NCBI RefSeq assembly: GCF_900112585.1
Contig: NZ_FOLY01000006.1
Location: forward strand, 124,001 to 188,000
DNA length: 64,000 bases
DNA from: Kushneria avicenniae
GTDB lineage: Bacteria; Pseudomonadota; Gammaproteobacteria; Pseudomonadales; Halomonadaceae
Reading direction: 5' to 3'
Of the stretch, positions 18,241 to 27,198 are shown piece by piece. The notes below the pieces were generated by a model. It made no database searches and had not been told where the DNA came from. It worked only from the letters and a program-made list of their open reading frames with translations. The translations under genes and the position numbers were made by a program. The number at the start of each line of letters is the position of its first letter. Position 1 is the first letter of the stretch.

Positions 18241-19317
18241 TTAGCGACTACGCATTTCGTTGTTGAGCTGCGACAGCACCCCCAGCTGCGCCTTGTCGAT
18301 CGGAGGCACAAACACCAGACGCGAGCGCTCCTCGTCACTGAGCTGCGAGGGCGGCTTTTTCAGAGCGTCATCAAGCTGACCGAGGGCGGCCTCATTGGGC
18401 GTGGCATAAAAGGTGTAGTTACTGATGCGCGCTGCCACATCCGGGCGCAGAGTGTAGGCGATAAACGCCTGCGCCAGCTCGGGGTGCGGCGCCCGCTTCG
18501 GAATCGCCAGCGTATCGATACCGCGCTGACTGCCCTCTTTGGGCACGAAAAAGCGCAGATGACCGTAGGTATCCTGGTTTTCGGCCTGACGCCAGGCCAG
18601 ATCACCGTTGTAGGTCATGCCCATGGCGCTGACGCCGCGTACGATCTGATCAATGGTCGCGGTGCTGTCGGTAAATCCGATGAAGTTCGAGCGGTGTTTG
18701 GTGCTCACCAGATGCCGCGCGCTATCCACCCACTGATCCTTTTGCGTACAGTCAAAGCCGTAGCCCAGTGAGGCGCAGGCGGCCCCGAACAGCACCTGTG
18801 GATCACCACCCAGCAGGGTAAAGGGCGCGTTCGGATTCTCCTGCGGATCAAACAGCGCCGACCAGCTGCGCGGCACGTCATCGAGCACCCGACTGTCATA
18901 GACGATTCCGGTCACGCCCCACTGATAAGGCACACTGTAGCGATTGCCTGGGTCATAAGCAGGGTCCTGAAACTCGGGCAGCAGGTTTTCAAGCCCCGGC
19001 AGCTGATCATGATCCAGCGGCTGAATCAGATCCGCCGCGACTAGACGCGGCACGAAATAGTCGGTGGGCACGACGACATCGTACTGGGCATCGCCGCCGC
19101 TGCGCAGCTTGGTGAACATCTCGGCGTTGGAGGTAAAGAAGTTCTGCACGATGCGAACGTCGTGTTCACGCTCGAAATCCTTCAGCACGTCCGGCGGCAT
19201 GTACTCCGTCCAGTTGAAGAGATAAAGCGTGTCAGCGGTTTTTTCACCCGCACTGGCGGTCAGACTGGCCCCGGCCAGCATCAGCACCCCCGCCCGCCAC
19301 CATCGTGATTGTGTCAT
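18241..19317 (-). CDS. potF: Periplasmic polyamine-binding protein PotF-like, copy 2
   Basis: ABC transporter substrate-binding protein of the PotD/PotF family, 358 residues. A signal peptide (about residues 1-23, ending TASAGE) is followed by LYLFNWTEYMPPDVLKDFE, the family's first conserved block. The blocks VVPTDYFVPRL, VPYQWGVTGIVYDSR and GMTYNGDLAW line the polyamine pocket in known structures. It has no permease of its own and probably delivers to PotGHI encoded upstream. It differs clearly in sequence from the copy at 20871-21941, so the two may bind different amines. Confidence 0.9.
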   Translation of the reverse strand: MTQSRWWRAGVLMLAGASLTASAGEKTADTLYLFNWTEYMPPDVLKDFEREHDVRIVQNFFTSNAEMFTKLRSGGDAQYDVVVPTDYFVPRLVAADLIQPLDHDQLPGLENLLPEFQDPAYDPGNRYSVPYQWGVTGIVYDSRVLDDVPRSWSALFDPQENPNAPFTLLGGDPQVLFGAACASLGYGFDCTQKDQWVDSARHLVSTKHRSNFIGFTDSTATIDQIVRGVSAMGMTYNGDLAWRQAENQDTYGHLRFFVPKEGSQRGIDTLAIPKRAPHPELAQAFIAYTLRPDVAARISNYTFYATPNEAALGQLDDALKKPPSQLSDEERSRLVFVPPIDKAQLGVLSQLNNEMRSR

Positions 19318-19431
19318 TGTTGTTCCTCTTGATGATTCTTTTGTGGGCGTTGATGAGTGTTCTTATCGGGCTCGCACACAAGCCAATATTCAACGCCGTA
19401 TTGTCGAGCGCAGGCACTTTTCAGGCAGCGC

Positions 19432-20799
19432 CTAGACGCGCAGCAGCAGATGCTCCCTCTCCCAGGAGCTGATCACCCGGTAGTAGGCCAGATGTTCGGC
19501 GCGCTTGACCGCCAGATAGCTCTTGACGAAGCGCTCACCGAGCACCTCCGCCAGCGCGTCACAGGCGTCGAGGGCATCGAGCGCCGGCCCAACATCGTTG
19601 GGCAGAGCAATGCCGCCGTTCCAGGCGCCGCCACTCAAGGGCGGACGCGCCGTCAGCTGCTGCGTCATGCCCAGATAGCCGCAGGCCAGCGAGGCGGCCA
19701 TCACCAGGTAGGGATTGGCATCAGCGCCGGGCAGGCGATTCTCGACCCGCGTGGCTTCGGCATTGCCGACCGGCACCCGCAGCCCCACGGTACGGTTGTC
19801 ATAGCCCCACTCCACGTTGGTCGGGGCCGAGCCGCCATATTCGTTGGGCATCAGCCGCCGCCAGGAATTGACGTTGGGCGCAAAAAACGGCATCGCCGCC
19901 GGCATGTGGGCCTGCAACCCGCCGATGTAATTCATGAAGAGGTCACTGGGCTGTCCGTGGTCACCGGCAAACAGGTTCGCCCCACTGCCAGCCTCCACCA
20001 GGCTCTGGTGTAGATGCATGGCGCTGCCCGGCTCGTTGGCCATGGGCTTGGCCATGAAGGTGGCGTACATGCCGTGACGCAGCGCCGTTTCGCGCAGGGT
20101 GCGCTTGAAGATCACGACCTGGTCGGCTAGATAGAGCGGATCACCGTGCTGGAAGTTGACCTCCATCTGCCCGGCACCCTCCTCGTGAATGAGGGTATCG
20201 ATATCGAGCTGCTGCGCCTCACAGTAGTCATACATCTCCTCAAACAGCGGATCAAACTCGTTGACCGCATCGATGGAAAACGACTGTCGACCGCTCTCCT
20301 GCCGACCGGAGCGCCCGATCGGCGGTTCAAGCGGATAGTCCGGATCGGTGTTGGCCTTGACCAGATAGAACTCGACTTCCGGGGCCATGACCGGCTTCCA
20401 GCCGCGCGCCTCATAAAGGGCCAGCACGCGCTTCAAAACGTGACGCGGCGCGATCTCGACCGGCTCGCCGTTCATGTAATAGCAATCGTGAATGATCTGG
20501 GCGGTGGGATCTTCCGCCCAGGGCACGAGATAGGCGGCTGCCGGGTCGGCAATCAGCTGCATGTCGAGTTCAGCGGCATTCCAGAAGCGCAGCGCCTCGT
20601 CATCCGGATATCCGCCGGTGACCGACTGAATGAAAATCGAGTCCGGCAGCCGCGGTCGACCGCCGTTGAGATACTTGCCGGCCGGCATGATCTTGCCCTT
20701 TAAAATGCCGGTCAGATCGCTGACCAGACACTCGACCTCGGTAATGCGATGCTCTTCAAACCAGTCCGTCAGAACCACCGGATGATGCTTCAACGTCAT
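19432..20799 (-). CDS. puuA: Gamma-glutamylputrescine synthetase (PuuA-like)
   Basis: GS-fold ligase of 455 residues that joins glutamate to putrescine with ATP, the first step of the Puu pathway. ATG 20799 is preferred over the open frame to 20895 because GGGGAG lies six bases upstream and the N-terminus then reads like PuuA. Conserved blocks are ECLVSDLTGILKGKIMP, APEVEFYLVK, GAGQMEVNFQHGDPL, FMAKPMANEPGSAMHLHQSL and ENRLPGADANPYLVMAASLA. It is separated from potF copy 1 by a strong terminator-like hairpin, so its expression may be partly independent or attenuated. Confidence 0.92.
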   Translation of the reverse strand: MTLKHHPVVLTDWFEEHRITEVECLVSDLTGILKGKIMPAGKYLNGGRPRLPDSIFIQSVTGGYPDDEALRFWNAAELDMQLIADPAAAYLVPWAEDPTAQIIHDCYYMNGEPVEIAPRHVLKRVLALYEARGWKPVMAPEVEFYLVKANTDPDYPLEPPIGRSGRQESGRQSFSIDAVNEFDPLFEEMYDYCEAQQLDIDTLIHEEGAGQMEVNFQHGDPLYLADQVVIFKRTLRETALRHGMYATFMAKPMANEPGSAMHLHQSLVEAGSGANLFAGDHGQPSDLFMNYIGGLQAHMPAAMPFFAPNVNSWRRLMPNEYGGSAPTNVEWGYDNRTVGLRVPVGNAEATRVENRLPGADANPYLVMAASLACGYLGMTQQLTARPPLSGGAWNGGIALPNDVGPALDALDACDALAEVLGERFVKSYLAVKRAEHLAYYRVISSWEREHLLLRV

Positions 20800-20833
20800 G
20801 TCGGTCTCCCCTGCCAAACCCGACCCTGCGCAC

Positions 20834-20863
20834 AAAAAAGGGCTGCCCGCCGGCAGGCAGCCC
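20834..20863 (-). terminator. Terminator-like hairpin inside the polyamine operon
   Basis: On the minus strand a 10-bp stem (GGGCTGCCTG / CGGGCAGCCC, with one G-T pair) is followed by six T residues. It lies just after the stop of potF copy 1 and before puuA. This is a good intrinsic terminator that should reduce read-through into puuA, potF copy 2, puuB copy 1 and the EamA gene, unless those have their own promoter. Confidence 0.85.
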
Positions 20864-20870
20864 GTGACCC

Positions 20871-21941
20871 TCAGCGCGACTGTACCTCGTTCCACAGCTG
20901 CTGATAGCGCTGTAGATCCTTGCCGGACAGCGTCGGCGTGAATTTCAGCCGCGCCATGTCTTCATCACCGGGCAGTGACGGCGGCTGCTGAAGCACTTCG
21001 TCAAGATGCTCGACGGCCGCCTGGTTGGGCGTGGAATAGAAGGTATAGTTGGAGAGCTGCGCACCGACCCGAGCGTCCAGAATGAAATTGATGAACTTGT
21101 GCGCCAGCTCCGGATGCGGTGCGCGTGCCGGAATCGCCATCGAGTCGACCCACAGTTCGGAGCCCTCCTCGGGAATCACGAATTCGGTGTTGGCGTAGCC
21201 TTTCGGATCGTCATCGCGGTACTGCAGGTAATCACCGTTGTAGGTCACCCCGAGGGCGTTGACGCCACGCGAGACCTGGCCCAGCACCGGTGTGGAGTCG
21301 GTAAAGCCGGTGAAGTTGCGCCGATGCTTGGTCTTGAGCATCAGTTTGGCCGCGTTGACCATGTCCTCCTGCGCGGTGCAGTTGTAGGGCTTGCCCAGAA
21401 ACGCACAGGCTGCGCCGAACATGACCTGGCCATCCTTGAGCATCGAAAACGGCTGGCTGTCGTTGACCGATTCGTCAAAGATCATCGACCAGCTCGGCTT
21501 TGCCTCCGGAAAGGTGTCGGTATTGATGATCAGCCCGGTAGAGCCCCACAGATAGGCCGCGGTGTACTGATTGTCCGGATCAAAGGGCGGGTCGACAAAA
21601 CGCGCCATCAGGTTGGACATATTGGGCAGCTGTGACTTGTCCAGCGGCTGTAAAAGCCCCGCCTCGATCATGCGCGGTACGAAATAGTTCGAAGGCACCA
21701 CGATGTCATACTGTGACGCCCCGCCGGCCTGCAGCTTGGAGAACATTTCGCCCAGCGAGCCGTAGTAGTTCTGCACCACTTCAACGTCGTATTTCTTTTC
21801 AAACGCCTCGATGATGTCCGGATCCATATAGTCGGTCCAGTTGAACACATAGAGGCGTTCAGCCGCGCCGGCCTGGCCGGAAAACATGACGGCGGCCACG
21901 GCGCCGGCCAGCAGCGCCGGGCGGGGTGAGAAAAGAGTCAT
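20871..21941 (-). CDS. potF: Periplasmic putrescine/spermidine-binding protein PotF, copy 1
   Basis: Substrate-binding protein of 356 residues that feeds the PotGHI transporter. A signal peptide (about residues 1-26, ending SGQAGA) is followed by RLYVFNWTDYMDPDIIEAFE. Further pocket blocks are IVVPSNYFVPRM, AYLWGSTGLIINT and ALGVTYNGDY, as in E. coli PotF. It lies 63 bp after potI in the same orientation, so this is the binding protein that belongs to the permease operon. It is closely related in plan to, but different in sequence from, the copy at 18241-19317. Confidence 0.95.
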   Translation of the reverse strand: MTLFSPRPALLAGAVAAVMFSGQAGAAERLYVFNWTDYMDPDIIEAFEKKYDVEVVQNYYGSLGEMFSKLQAGGASQYDIVVPSNYFVPRMIEAGLLQPLDKSQLPNMSNLMARFVDPPFDPDNQYTAAYLWGSTGLIINTDTFPEAKPSWSMIFDESVNDSQPFSMLKDGQVMFGAACAFLGKPYNCTAQEDMVNAAKLMLKTKHRRNFTGFTDSTPVLGQVSRGVNALGVTYNGDYLQYRDDDPKGYANTEFVIPEEGSELWVDSMAIPARAPHPELAHKFINFILDARVGAQLSNYTFYSTPNQAAVEHLDEVLQQPPSLPGDEDMARLKFTPTLSGKDLQRYQQLWNEVQSR

Positions 21942-22004
21942 TGGCAGCTCCCCTGAATGATTCTGTGTCGTGATGTTGCGGTTTTTATGAGACCGCCGCC
22001 CCGC

Positions 22005-22799
22005 TCAGGCGCGACGACGGTTGAACAGCAGACTGAGTATGGCCACCAGCGCCACCGAGGCAATCATCAGCGTGGCAATGGCGTTGATCTCCGGTGAAAT
22101 GCCGCGTCTGATCGCCCCCCAGATATAGATCGGCAGCGTCGCGCTTTCAGGCCCCGCCGTAAAGAAGCTGATGACGAAATCATCCACCGAGAGCGTAAAC
22201 GACAGGAAAAAGGCCGACAGAAGCGCCGGTTTCAGCGTGGGCAGGATGAAATGAATCATTCGCTGCCCGGGACTGGCATACAGATCCTTCGCCGCATCAA
22301 AAAGCGTCGCATCCAGCCCCACAAAGCGGGAGTAGACAATCAGCGCCACGAACGGGATCTGAAAGGTGACATGTGCAATCACCATGGTCGCAAGCCCCGG
22401 CGACAGCAGCCCGGTCAGTCGATTGATCTGCACGAAAAAGGCCATGTCGGCGATGCCAAAGACAATGTCCGGCATCACGATCGGCAGATAGATCAACACG
22501 ATCAAAAGCCCGAGTTTTCGGGCGCGATGGCGATAGAGCCCATAGCCGATCATCGCGCCCAGAATGACGGCAATGATCGAGGAAATGACCGCCAGCAGCA
22601 GCGTATGGCTGATGGCGTTGATCACCACATCGTTGTGCATCAAACGCTCATACCAGCGCAGCGAAAAGCCGCCCCAGCGCGCCGAGGTATTGATGCTGTT
22701 GAATGAAAACACCATCACCACCAGCAGCGGCGCGTAGAGAAACATCAGCGTCAGCCACCAGAAAACGGCAAGCCCCTTCCTGAAACTCCGGTTTTGCAT
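22005..22799 (-). CDS. potI: Polyamine ABC transporter permease PotI
   Basis: Inner-membrane subunit of 264 residues with about six transmembrane segments. The cytoplasmic EAA-type loop is DAAKDLYASPGQRMIHFILP (about residues 167-186), which contacts the ATPase, with the family-specific LSVDDFVISFFTAGP after it. It starts 9 bp after potH. Subunit identity (PotI rather than PotC) rests on operon order potGHI and the presence of PotF-type binding proteins. Confidence 0.94.
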   Translation of the reverse strand: MQNRSFRKGLAVFWWLTLMFLYAPLLVVMVFSFNSINTSARWGGFSLRWYERLMHNDVVINAISHTLLLAVISSIIAVILGAMIGYGLYRHRARKLGLLIVLIYLPIVMPDIVFGIADMAFFVQINRLTGLLSPGLATMVIAHVTFQIPFVALIVYSRFVGLDATLFDAAKDLYASPGQRMIHFILPTLKPALLSAFFLSFTLSVDDFVISFFTAGPESATLPIYIWGAIRRGISPEINAIATLMIASVALVAILSLLFNRRRA

Positions 22800-22808
22800 G
22801 CCGTTCTC

Positions 22809-23723
22809 CTAGATCACCATCTCGGTACCACCACCCAGGCGGCGGCCCAGACGACGCAGTATCACAAGCCCCAAAAGCGTTGCCAAAAGCATCAACAGCG
22901 CCCCGGCCGCGCCCAGCGGCCAGTTGGCCGCCTCGCCGAACTGGCTGGCCACCAGATTACCCAGCATCTGCGAGCGCCCGCCGCCCAGAAGCTCCGGAAT
23001 GACGTACATGCCAAAGGCCGGAATGGCAACCAGCACCGACCCCGCCAAAAGCCCTGGCAGAGTCTGCGGTAAAACGGCAACAAAAAAGGTCCGCAGCGGC
23101 GAGGCATAAAGATCGCGTGCGGCCTCGATCTGGGCATGATCGAGCTTCTCGAACGCGGCATACAGCGGCAGCACCATAAAGGGCAGAAAGTTGTAGACCA
23201 GCCCCAGCGTGACGGCGAAATCCGAGGGAAAAAGCCCCATGTTGGGCGCGATCAGCCCCATTTTTTCTGCCAGTGTCGACAGCGGCGTGCCCGGCGAGAG
23301 CAGATTCATCCAGCCAAAGGCGCGAATGACCTGATTGGTCCAGGACGGTACCACCACCGCCAGCAGCATGATGGCGCGCAGCCGCGGCCGGCACATCGAG
23401 ATATACCAGGCGATCGGATAGGCCACCAGCACGACCAGCCCCAGCGAAATGAGCGACTGAAAGATCGAGCGCCACAGCGTATAGAGATTACCCGGGCTCC
23501 AGCCCAGGAATCCGAAGCCGGCCAGGTTGCGAAAGGCGTCCAGCGTCAGCGGCATCTGCGGCTGGCCGAAGCCACCATTGGTCATGAAGGCCACCGACAT
23601 CAGATAGGCGCTGGGCAATACCAGAAAGATGAAGATCCACAGCGCGCCCGGCAACACGCTGATCAGGAGATGACGGGTTTCCCGGCGACGACGTCGCCGC
23701 CAGACCACATCCACCTGGCTCAT
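22809..23723 (-). CDS. potH: Polyamine ABC transporter permease PotH
   Basis: Inner-membrane subunit of 304 residues with an extended basic N-terminus (VVWRRRRRRETR) and about six transmembrane segments. The EAA-type loop is EAARDLYASPLRTFFVAVLP. The segments WTNQVIRAFGWMNLL and VYNFLPFMVLPLYAAFE are typical of PotH/PotB. It overlaps the end of potG by 4 bp and precedes potI by 9 bp, so the permease pair is translationally coupled to its ATPase. Confidence 0.94.
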   Translation of the reverse strand: MSQVDVVWRRRRRRETRHLLISVLPGALWIFIFLVLPSAYLMSVAFMTNGGFGQPQMPLTLDAFRNLAGFGFLGWSPGNLYTLWRSIFQSLISLGLVVLVAYPIAWYISMCRPRLRAIMLLAVVVPSWTNQVIRAFGWMNLLSPGTPLSTLAEKMGLIAPNMGLFPSDFAVTLGLVYNFLPFMVLPLYAAFEKLDHAQIEAARDLYASPLRTFFVAVLPQTLPGLLAGSVLVAIPAFGMYVIPELLGGGRSQMLGNLVASQFGEAANWPLGAAGALLMLLATLLGLVILRRLGRRLGGGTEMVI

Positions 23724-24895
23724 GCGCCCTCCTCGTCATCGCCTAGCATGATGACGTCTTCCGGATAGATCTCGACTTTTACCTCATCGCCAACGCGAAA
23801 GAGCCGCTCGCCGGTGTTGGAAATCTCGGCGATCAGCTCGCTATGTTGCTCGTCGTTCTGGTGAGACAGGCGATATTCAACGTTACTGCCGCGGTAAAAG
23901 CGCTCTACCACCCGGCACATCAGGGTATTGAGCTGCTTGCCCGGCTCCACGCTCGGCGCGCCGGGCGAGGTCAGCTCCAGGGTTTCCGGGCGAATCAGCG
24001 CGACTTTGCCCTCGTGGTGATCTTCGGTCTCCAGCGAACCGATCGGTGTGGTGACCGTCATGCCCGCTCGAGCTGTGATCGGGAACAGATTGTCATGACC
24101 CATGAAGCGCGCCACGAACAGGTTGGCCGGGCGCTCGTAAACCTCCTGCGGCGTGCCAAGCTGCTGAATGATGCCGTCGTTCAACACTGCGATACGATCG
24201 CTCATGACCATGGCTTCTTCCTGGTCATGCGTCACGAACACAAACGTCATGCCCAGCCGCTTCTGGGTACGCAGAAGCTCAACCTGAAGCTGGCTGCGCA
24301 ACCCGGCGTCCAGCGCCGAGAGTGGCTCATCAAGCAGCAATACGTCCGGCTCGCAGATCAATGCGCGGGCCAGTGCAATCCGCTGACGCTGCCCACCGGA
24401 GAGCTGATCAACACGGCGATCGACCAGCGAGCCAAGCTTGATGAACCCGGCGATCTCCACCACCTTCTGCTCACGCTCGGCGCGTGCCATGCCGCGCATT
24501 TTCAGACCAAAGGCGATGTTGTCGCGCACCGACAAATGGGGGAACAGCGCATAGGATTGAAACACCGTATTGACGCTGCGCTTGTGGGGCGGCGTGTCGG
24601 TGACATCCACCCCACCAATCGAGAGCGTACCGGCACTGGGCTCATCAAGCCCCGCCAGCATGCGCAGCAGCGTGGTCTTGCCACAGCCGGAAGGCCCCAG
24701 CAGGGTAAAGAATTCGCCGGCGCGGATATCCAGATCCACGCTCTCCAGCGCCACCACACCGCCGGGGTACTCCTTGCGAATCCCCTTCAGGCTGATGGAA
24801 GATGCTTCGCGCGCCGCACTGCCATCGCTACCCGTGGTGCTCTCGACTGATAAAAAAGGCCCGCCGGGTGCGGCGGTCGGTGAGCGTTCTGCCAT
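23720..24895 (-). CDS. potG: Polyamine ABC transporter ATP-binding protein PotG
   Basis: ATPase of 391 residues driving uptake through PotH/PotI. Walker A is GPSGCGKTT, the signature is [15 protein letters not shown], Walker B is VLLLDEPLSALD and the H-loop is FVTHDQEEAMVMSD. A C-terminal TOBE-type regulatory domain follows (from about residue 295), as in PotG and PotA. About 30 residues before the family start (ISLKGIRKEYPGGVVAL) are extra and poorly conserved; an internal start is possible. It follows the second FAD oxidase after 66 bp. Confidence 0.95.
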   Translation of the reverse strand: MAERSPTAAPGGPFLSVESTTGSDGSAAREASSISLKGIRKEYPGGVVALESVDLDIRAGEFFTLLGPSGCGKTTLLRMLAGLDEPSAGTLSIGGVDVTDTPPHKRSVNTVFQSYALFPHLSVRDNIAFGLKMRGMARAEREQKVVEIAGFIKLGSLVDRRVDQLSGGQRQRIALARALICEPDVLLLDEPLSALDAGLRSQLQVELLRTQKRLGMTFVFVTHDQEEAMVMSDRIAVLNDGIIQQLGTPQEVYERPANLFVARFMGHDNLFPITARAGMTVTTPIGSLETEDHHEGKVALIRPETLELTSPGAPSVEPGKQLNTLMCRVVERFYRGSNVEYRLSHQNDEQHSELIAEISNTGERLFRVGDEVKVEIYPEDVIMLGDDEEGA

Positions 24896-24961
24896 CGAAC
24901 AGGGTCCTCCTGAAGCTAATTTGTCGTTGTCATGCCGGTGTCAGTTCTGACGTATTACCGC

Positions 24962-26233
24962 CTACAGCCGATCCCTTAACCGATAAAGGGTCGTCGCCAG
25001 CACCAGCAGGGGCGTTCGAAGTCTCGAACCACCCGGGAAATCGAGATGTTTCATACCGGCAAACAGATCAAAGCGCTCGGACTGACCGGCGACGGCCTGC
25101 GCCATCAGCTGCCCGGCCAGCCCCGCCAGCGCCATGCCATGCCCGGAATAGCCCTGCACAAAATGAATATTGTGATCAAGCCGACCAAAATGCGGTGCCC
25201 GGTTACGCGTAATCGCCACCCGGCCGCCCCAGCGATACTCTATAGACACATTGTCAAGCGCCGGGAAGAGTTCATGCATCTTTCGCTGCATGAGTTCAAC
25301 CAGACCGCGCGGCTCGCGCCCGCTGTAGCTGACCTGACCGCCGTAGAGTAACCGACGATCCAGCGAGAGCCGATAGTAGTCCAGCACAAAATTGGCATCC
25401 GAGACAGCATCACGGCGTGGCAGCGTTTTCGCCACCTGAGCCTCTGACAGGGGCTCGGTGGCAATGATGTAATTCACCACCGGCATGATCTTGTGCTCGA
25501 TCTCGGGCACCAGTCCGTCCAGATAGGCGTTGCCCGCGATCAGTAGATGGTCACAATCGATCTGCCCCTGCCCGGCGCTCACCCGCACTGTTTGACCTCG
25601 CGCCACGTCCTGGACACGGCTGTGTTCATGAATGACAGCCCCGGCACGCTGTGCCGCGCGGGCCAGCCCCAGCGTATAATTGAGCGGATGCAGATGCCCC
25701 GCTTCACGTTCATATAGCCCGCCCAAATAGGCGTCGGTGACTACATGGTGGCGCAGCGCGTCGCCTTCCAGCCACTCAAGACCGTCATAGCCGAAGCGCC
25801 CGGCCATCTCATCACGCCAGAGTTTCATCGCCCGCTCATGACGCGGTTTGATGGCAGCATGCACATAGCCGCGAGAATATTCACAGTCGATCCCGTGACG
25901 CTCGATCAACGACTCGGTCAGCCGCACGGCCTCACGGCTCATCGCCCAGATATCACGCGCCGCGTCATGCCCAAGCGATTTCTCGATCACGGAAAGATCC
26001 GTGCCCAGCCCCGGCAGAATCTGACCGCCACTGCGCCCTGACGCCCCAGCCCCGATCTCACCCGCCTCCAAAAGGGCGACCCGATATCCCCGCTCGGCCA
26101 GATGCAGCGCCGCGCTGCACCCCGTCACGCCACCGCCGATAATCACCACATCGAAGCGCTGCGCCCCGCTTAAAGGCGCCGTGTGCTCCAGCGTGAGATT
26201 GCGGGAATGGGCATACCAGGAGTGCTCGCTCAT
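24962..26233 (-). CDS. puuB: FAD-dependent gamma-glutamylputrescine oxidase-like enzyme, copy 2
   Basis: DAO-family flavoenzyme of 423 residues. The FAD site is IIGGGVTGCSAALHLAERGY, followed by GASGRSGGQILPG and, near the end, QGYSGHGMALAGLAGQL. It starts SEHSWYAHSRN, matching the SYYAA-type opening common in PuuB homologues. It is the first gene of the minus-strand polyamine series and lies directly before potG. With the copy at 16888-18195 it makes a second oxidase; the two differ over their whole length, so they probably act on different gamma-glutamylated amines or differ in regulation. Confidence 0.86.
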   Translation of the reverse strand: MSEHSWYAHSRNLTLEHTAPLSGAQRFDVVIIGGGVTGCSAALHLAERGYRVALLEAGEIGAGASGRSGGQILPGLGTDLSVIEKSLGHDAARDIWAMSREAVRLTESLIERHGIDCEYSRGYVHAAIKPRHERAMKLWRDEMAGRFGYDGLEWLEGDALRHHVVTDAYLGGLYEREAGHLHPLNYTLGLARAAQRAGAVIHEHSRVQDVARGQTVRVSAGQGQIDCDHLLIAGNAYLDGLVPEIEHKIMPVVNYIIATEPLSEAQVAKTLPRRDAVSDANFVLDYYRLSLDRRLLYGGQVSYSGREPRGLVELMQRKMHELFPALDNVSIEYRWGGRVAITRNRAPHFGRLDHNIHFVQGYSGHGMALAGLAGQLMAQAVAGQSERFDLFAGMKHLDFPGGSRLRTPLLVLATTLYRLRDRL

Positions 26234-26407
26234 CGGGACAGCTCATCAGGGCGTGTAGAAAAGTATTATGGTGGGAAAATGCAACCGGCGGCCATGGTGC
26301 GGCGCCAACCCCGGAAGATTTTTTGACGCGATCAGTCACGCCCCCCCGGATAAAGTCCTGCCACCCATGTGGCCTGCGCTATTTTCCAGCGGCTGTGCGC
26401 CAGACAT

Positions 26408-26436
26408 AAAAAAGCCGCGCCTGAAGCACGGCTTTT
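26408..26436 (-). terminator. Rho-independent terminator after moeB
   Basis: A 10-bp stem (AAAGCCGTGC / GCGCGGCTTT on the minus strand, one G-T pair) with a 5-base loop is followed by a run of T. It lies about 13 bp after the moeB stop and ends the hemA-prfA-prmC-moeB operon before the polyamine genes. Confidence 0.85.
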
Positions 26437-26448
26437 ACGAAGCGTTTT

Positions 26449-27198
26449 TTACCGGCGCGACTGACACACCGGACAGTGAGGATCACGCCCCAGCCCGAAG
26501 TGCCGCCAATGTCCACTCAGACCGTCAAAGGTGGAGAGGCCCTTCTGAGCGGTTCCGCTGCCGCTCAGTAGTTTTAACGCTTCAAGTGCCTGATAGCTGC
26601 CAATCATGCCGACCAGCGGGGCAATCACACCGCTTTCCGCGCAGGTCAGCTGATCTTCAGCGTCACTGTCACCGTAAAGGCAGGCGTAACAGGGCGCAGC
26701 AGGGTCGCGAAAATCAAAGACGGCCAGCTGACCCGAAAAACGGATGGCCGCACCGGAGACCAGCGGTGTACCCGTCGCAACACAGGCGCGATTGATGGCG
26801 TCGCGACTCTCGAAGCGGTCCGTGCAATCGAGCACAACGTCGGCATGTTCCACGGCATGCGCCAGCGCCTCGCCCTGCAACCGCTCGGTGAAGACCTGAG
26901 TACGGCAGTGGCTATTGATGGTTGCAATGCTGCCAGCCGCCGACTGCGCCTTGAAGTGGTCGATATCCGCCTCGCCGTGGGCAATCTGGCGCTGAAGGTT
27001 GGAAAGATCGACCCGGTCATCATCAGCCAGCGTCAGTGTCCCCACGCCTGCAGCGGCCAGATAGAGCGCGGCCGGTGAGCCCAGCCCGCCCAGACCAATG
27101 ATCAGCACATGGCCTTCCATGAGCCGAATCTGGCCCTCGTAGTCCAGCTCGTTGAGCATGATCTGGCGGCTGTAGCGTAGAAGCTGCTCGTCGTTCAT
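26449..27198 (-). CDS. moeB: HesA/MoeB/ThiF-family adenylyltransferase
   Basis: E1-like enzyme of 249 residues that adenylates the C-terminal Gly of a small sulfur-carrier protein (MoaD or ThiS). The ATP-binding GxGGxGS is IIGLGGLGSPAALYLA, followed by the conserved DDDRVDLSNLQRQ. Two Cys pairs, CYAC and CPVC, form the expected zinc site. There is no C-terminal rhodanese domain. It overlaps prmC by 4 bp in the hemA-prfA-prmC-moeB order known from pseudomonads and relatives. Whether it serves molybdopterin or thiamine synthesis cannot be decided here. Confidence 0.93.
   Translation of the reverse strand: MNDEQLLRYSRQIMLNELDYEGQIRLMEGHVLIIGLGGLGSPAALYLAAAGVGTLTLADDDRVDLSNLQRQIAHGEADIDHFKAQSAAGSIATINSHCRTQVFTERLQGEALAHAVEHADVVLDCTDRFESRDAINRACVATGTPLVSGAAIRFSGQLAVFDFRDPAAPCYACLYGDSDAEDQLTCAESGVIAPLVGMIGSYQALEALKLLSGSGTAQKGLSTFDGLSGHWRHFGLGRDPHCPVCQSRR

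Noticed and set aside
16753-18771. 672-residue plus-strand frame opposite puuB copy 1 and potF copy 2
   Set aside because: It spans two real genes and their spacer; composition follows the opposite-strand codons.
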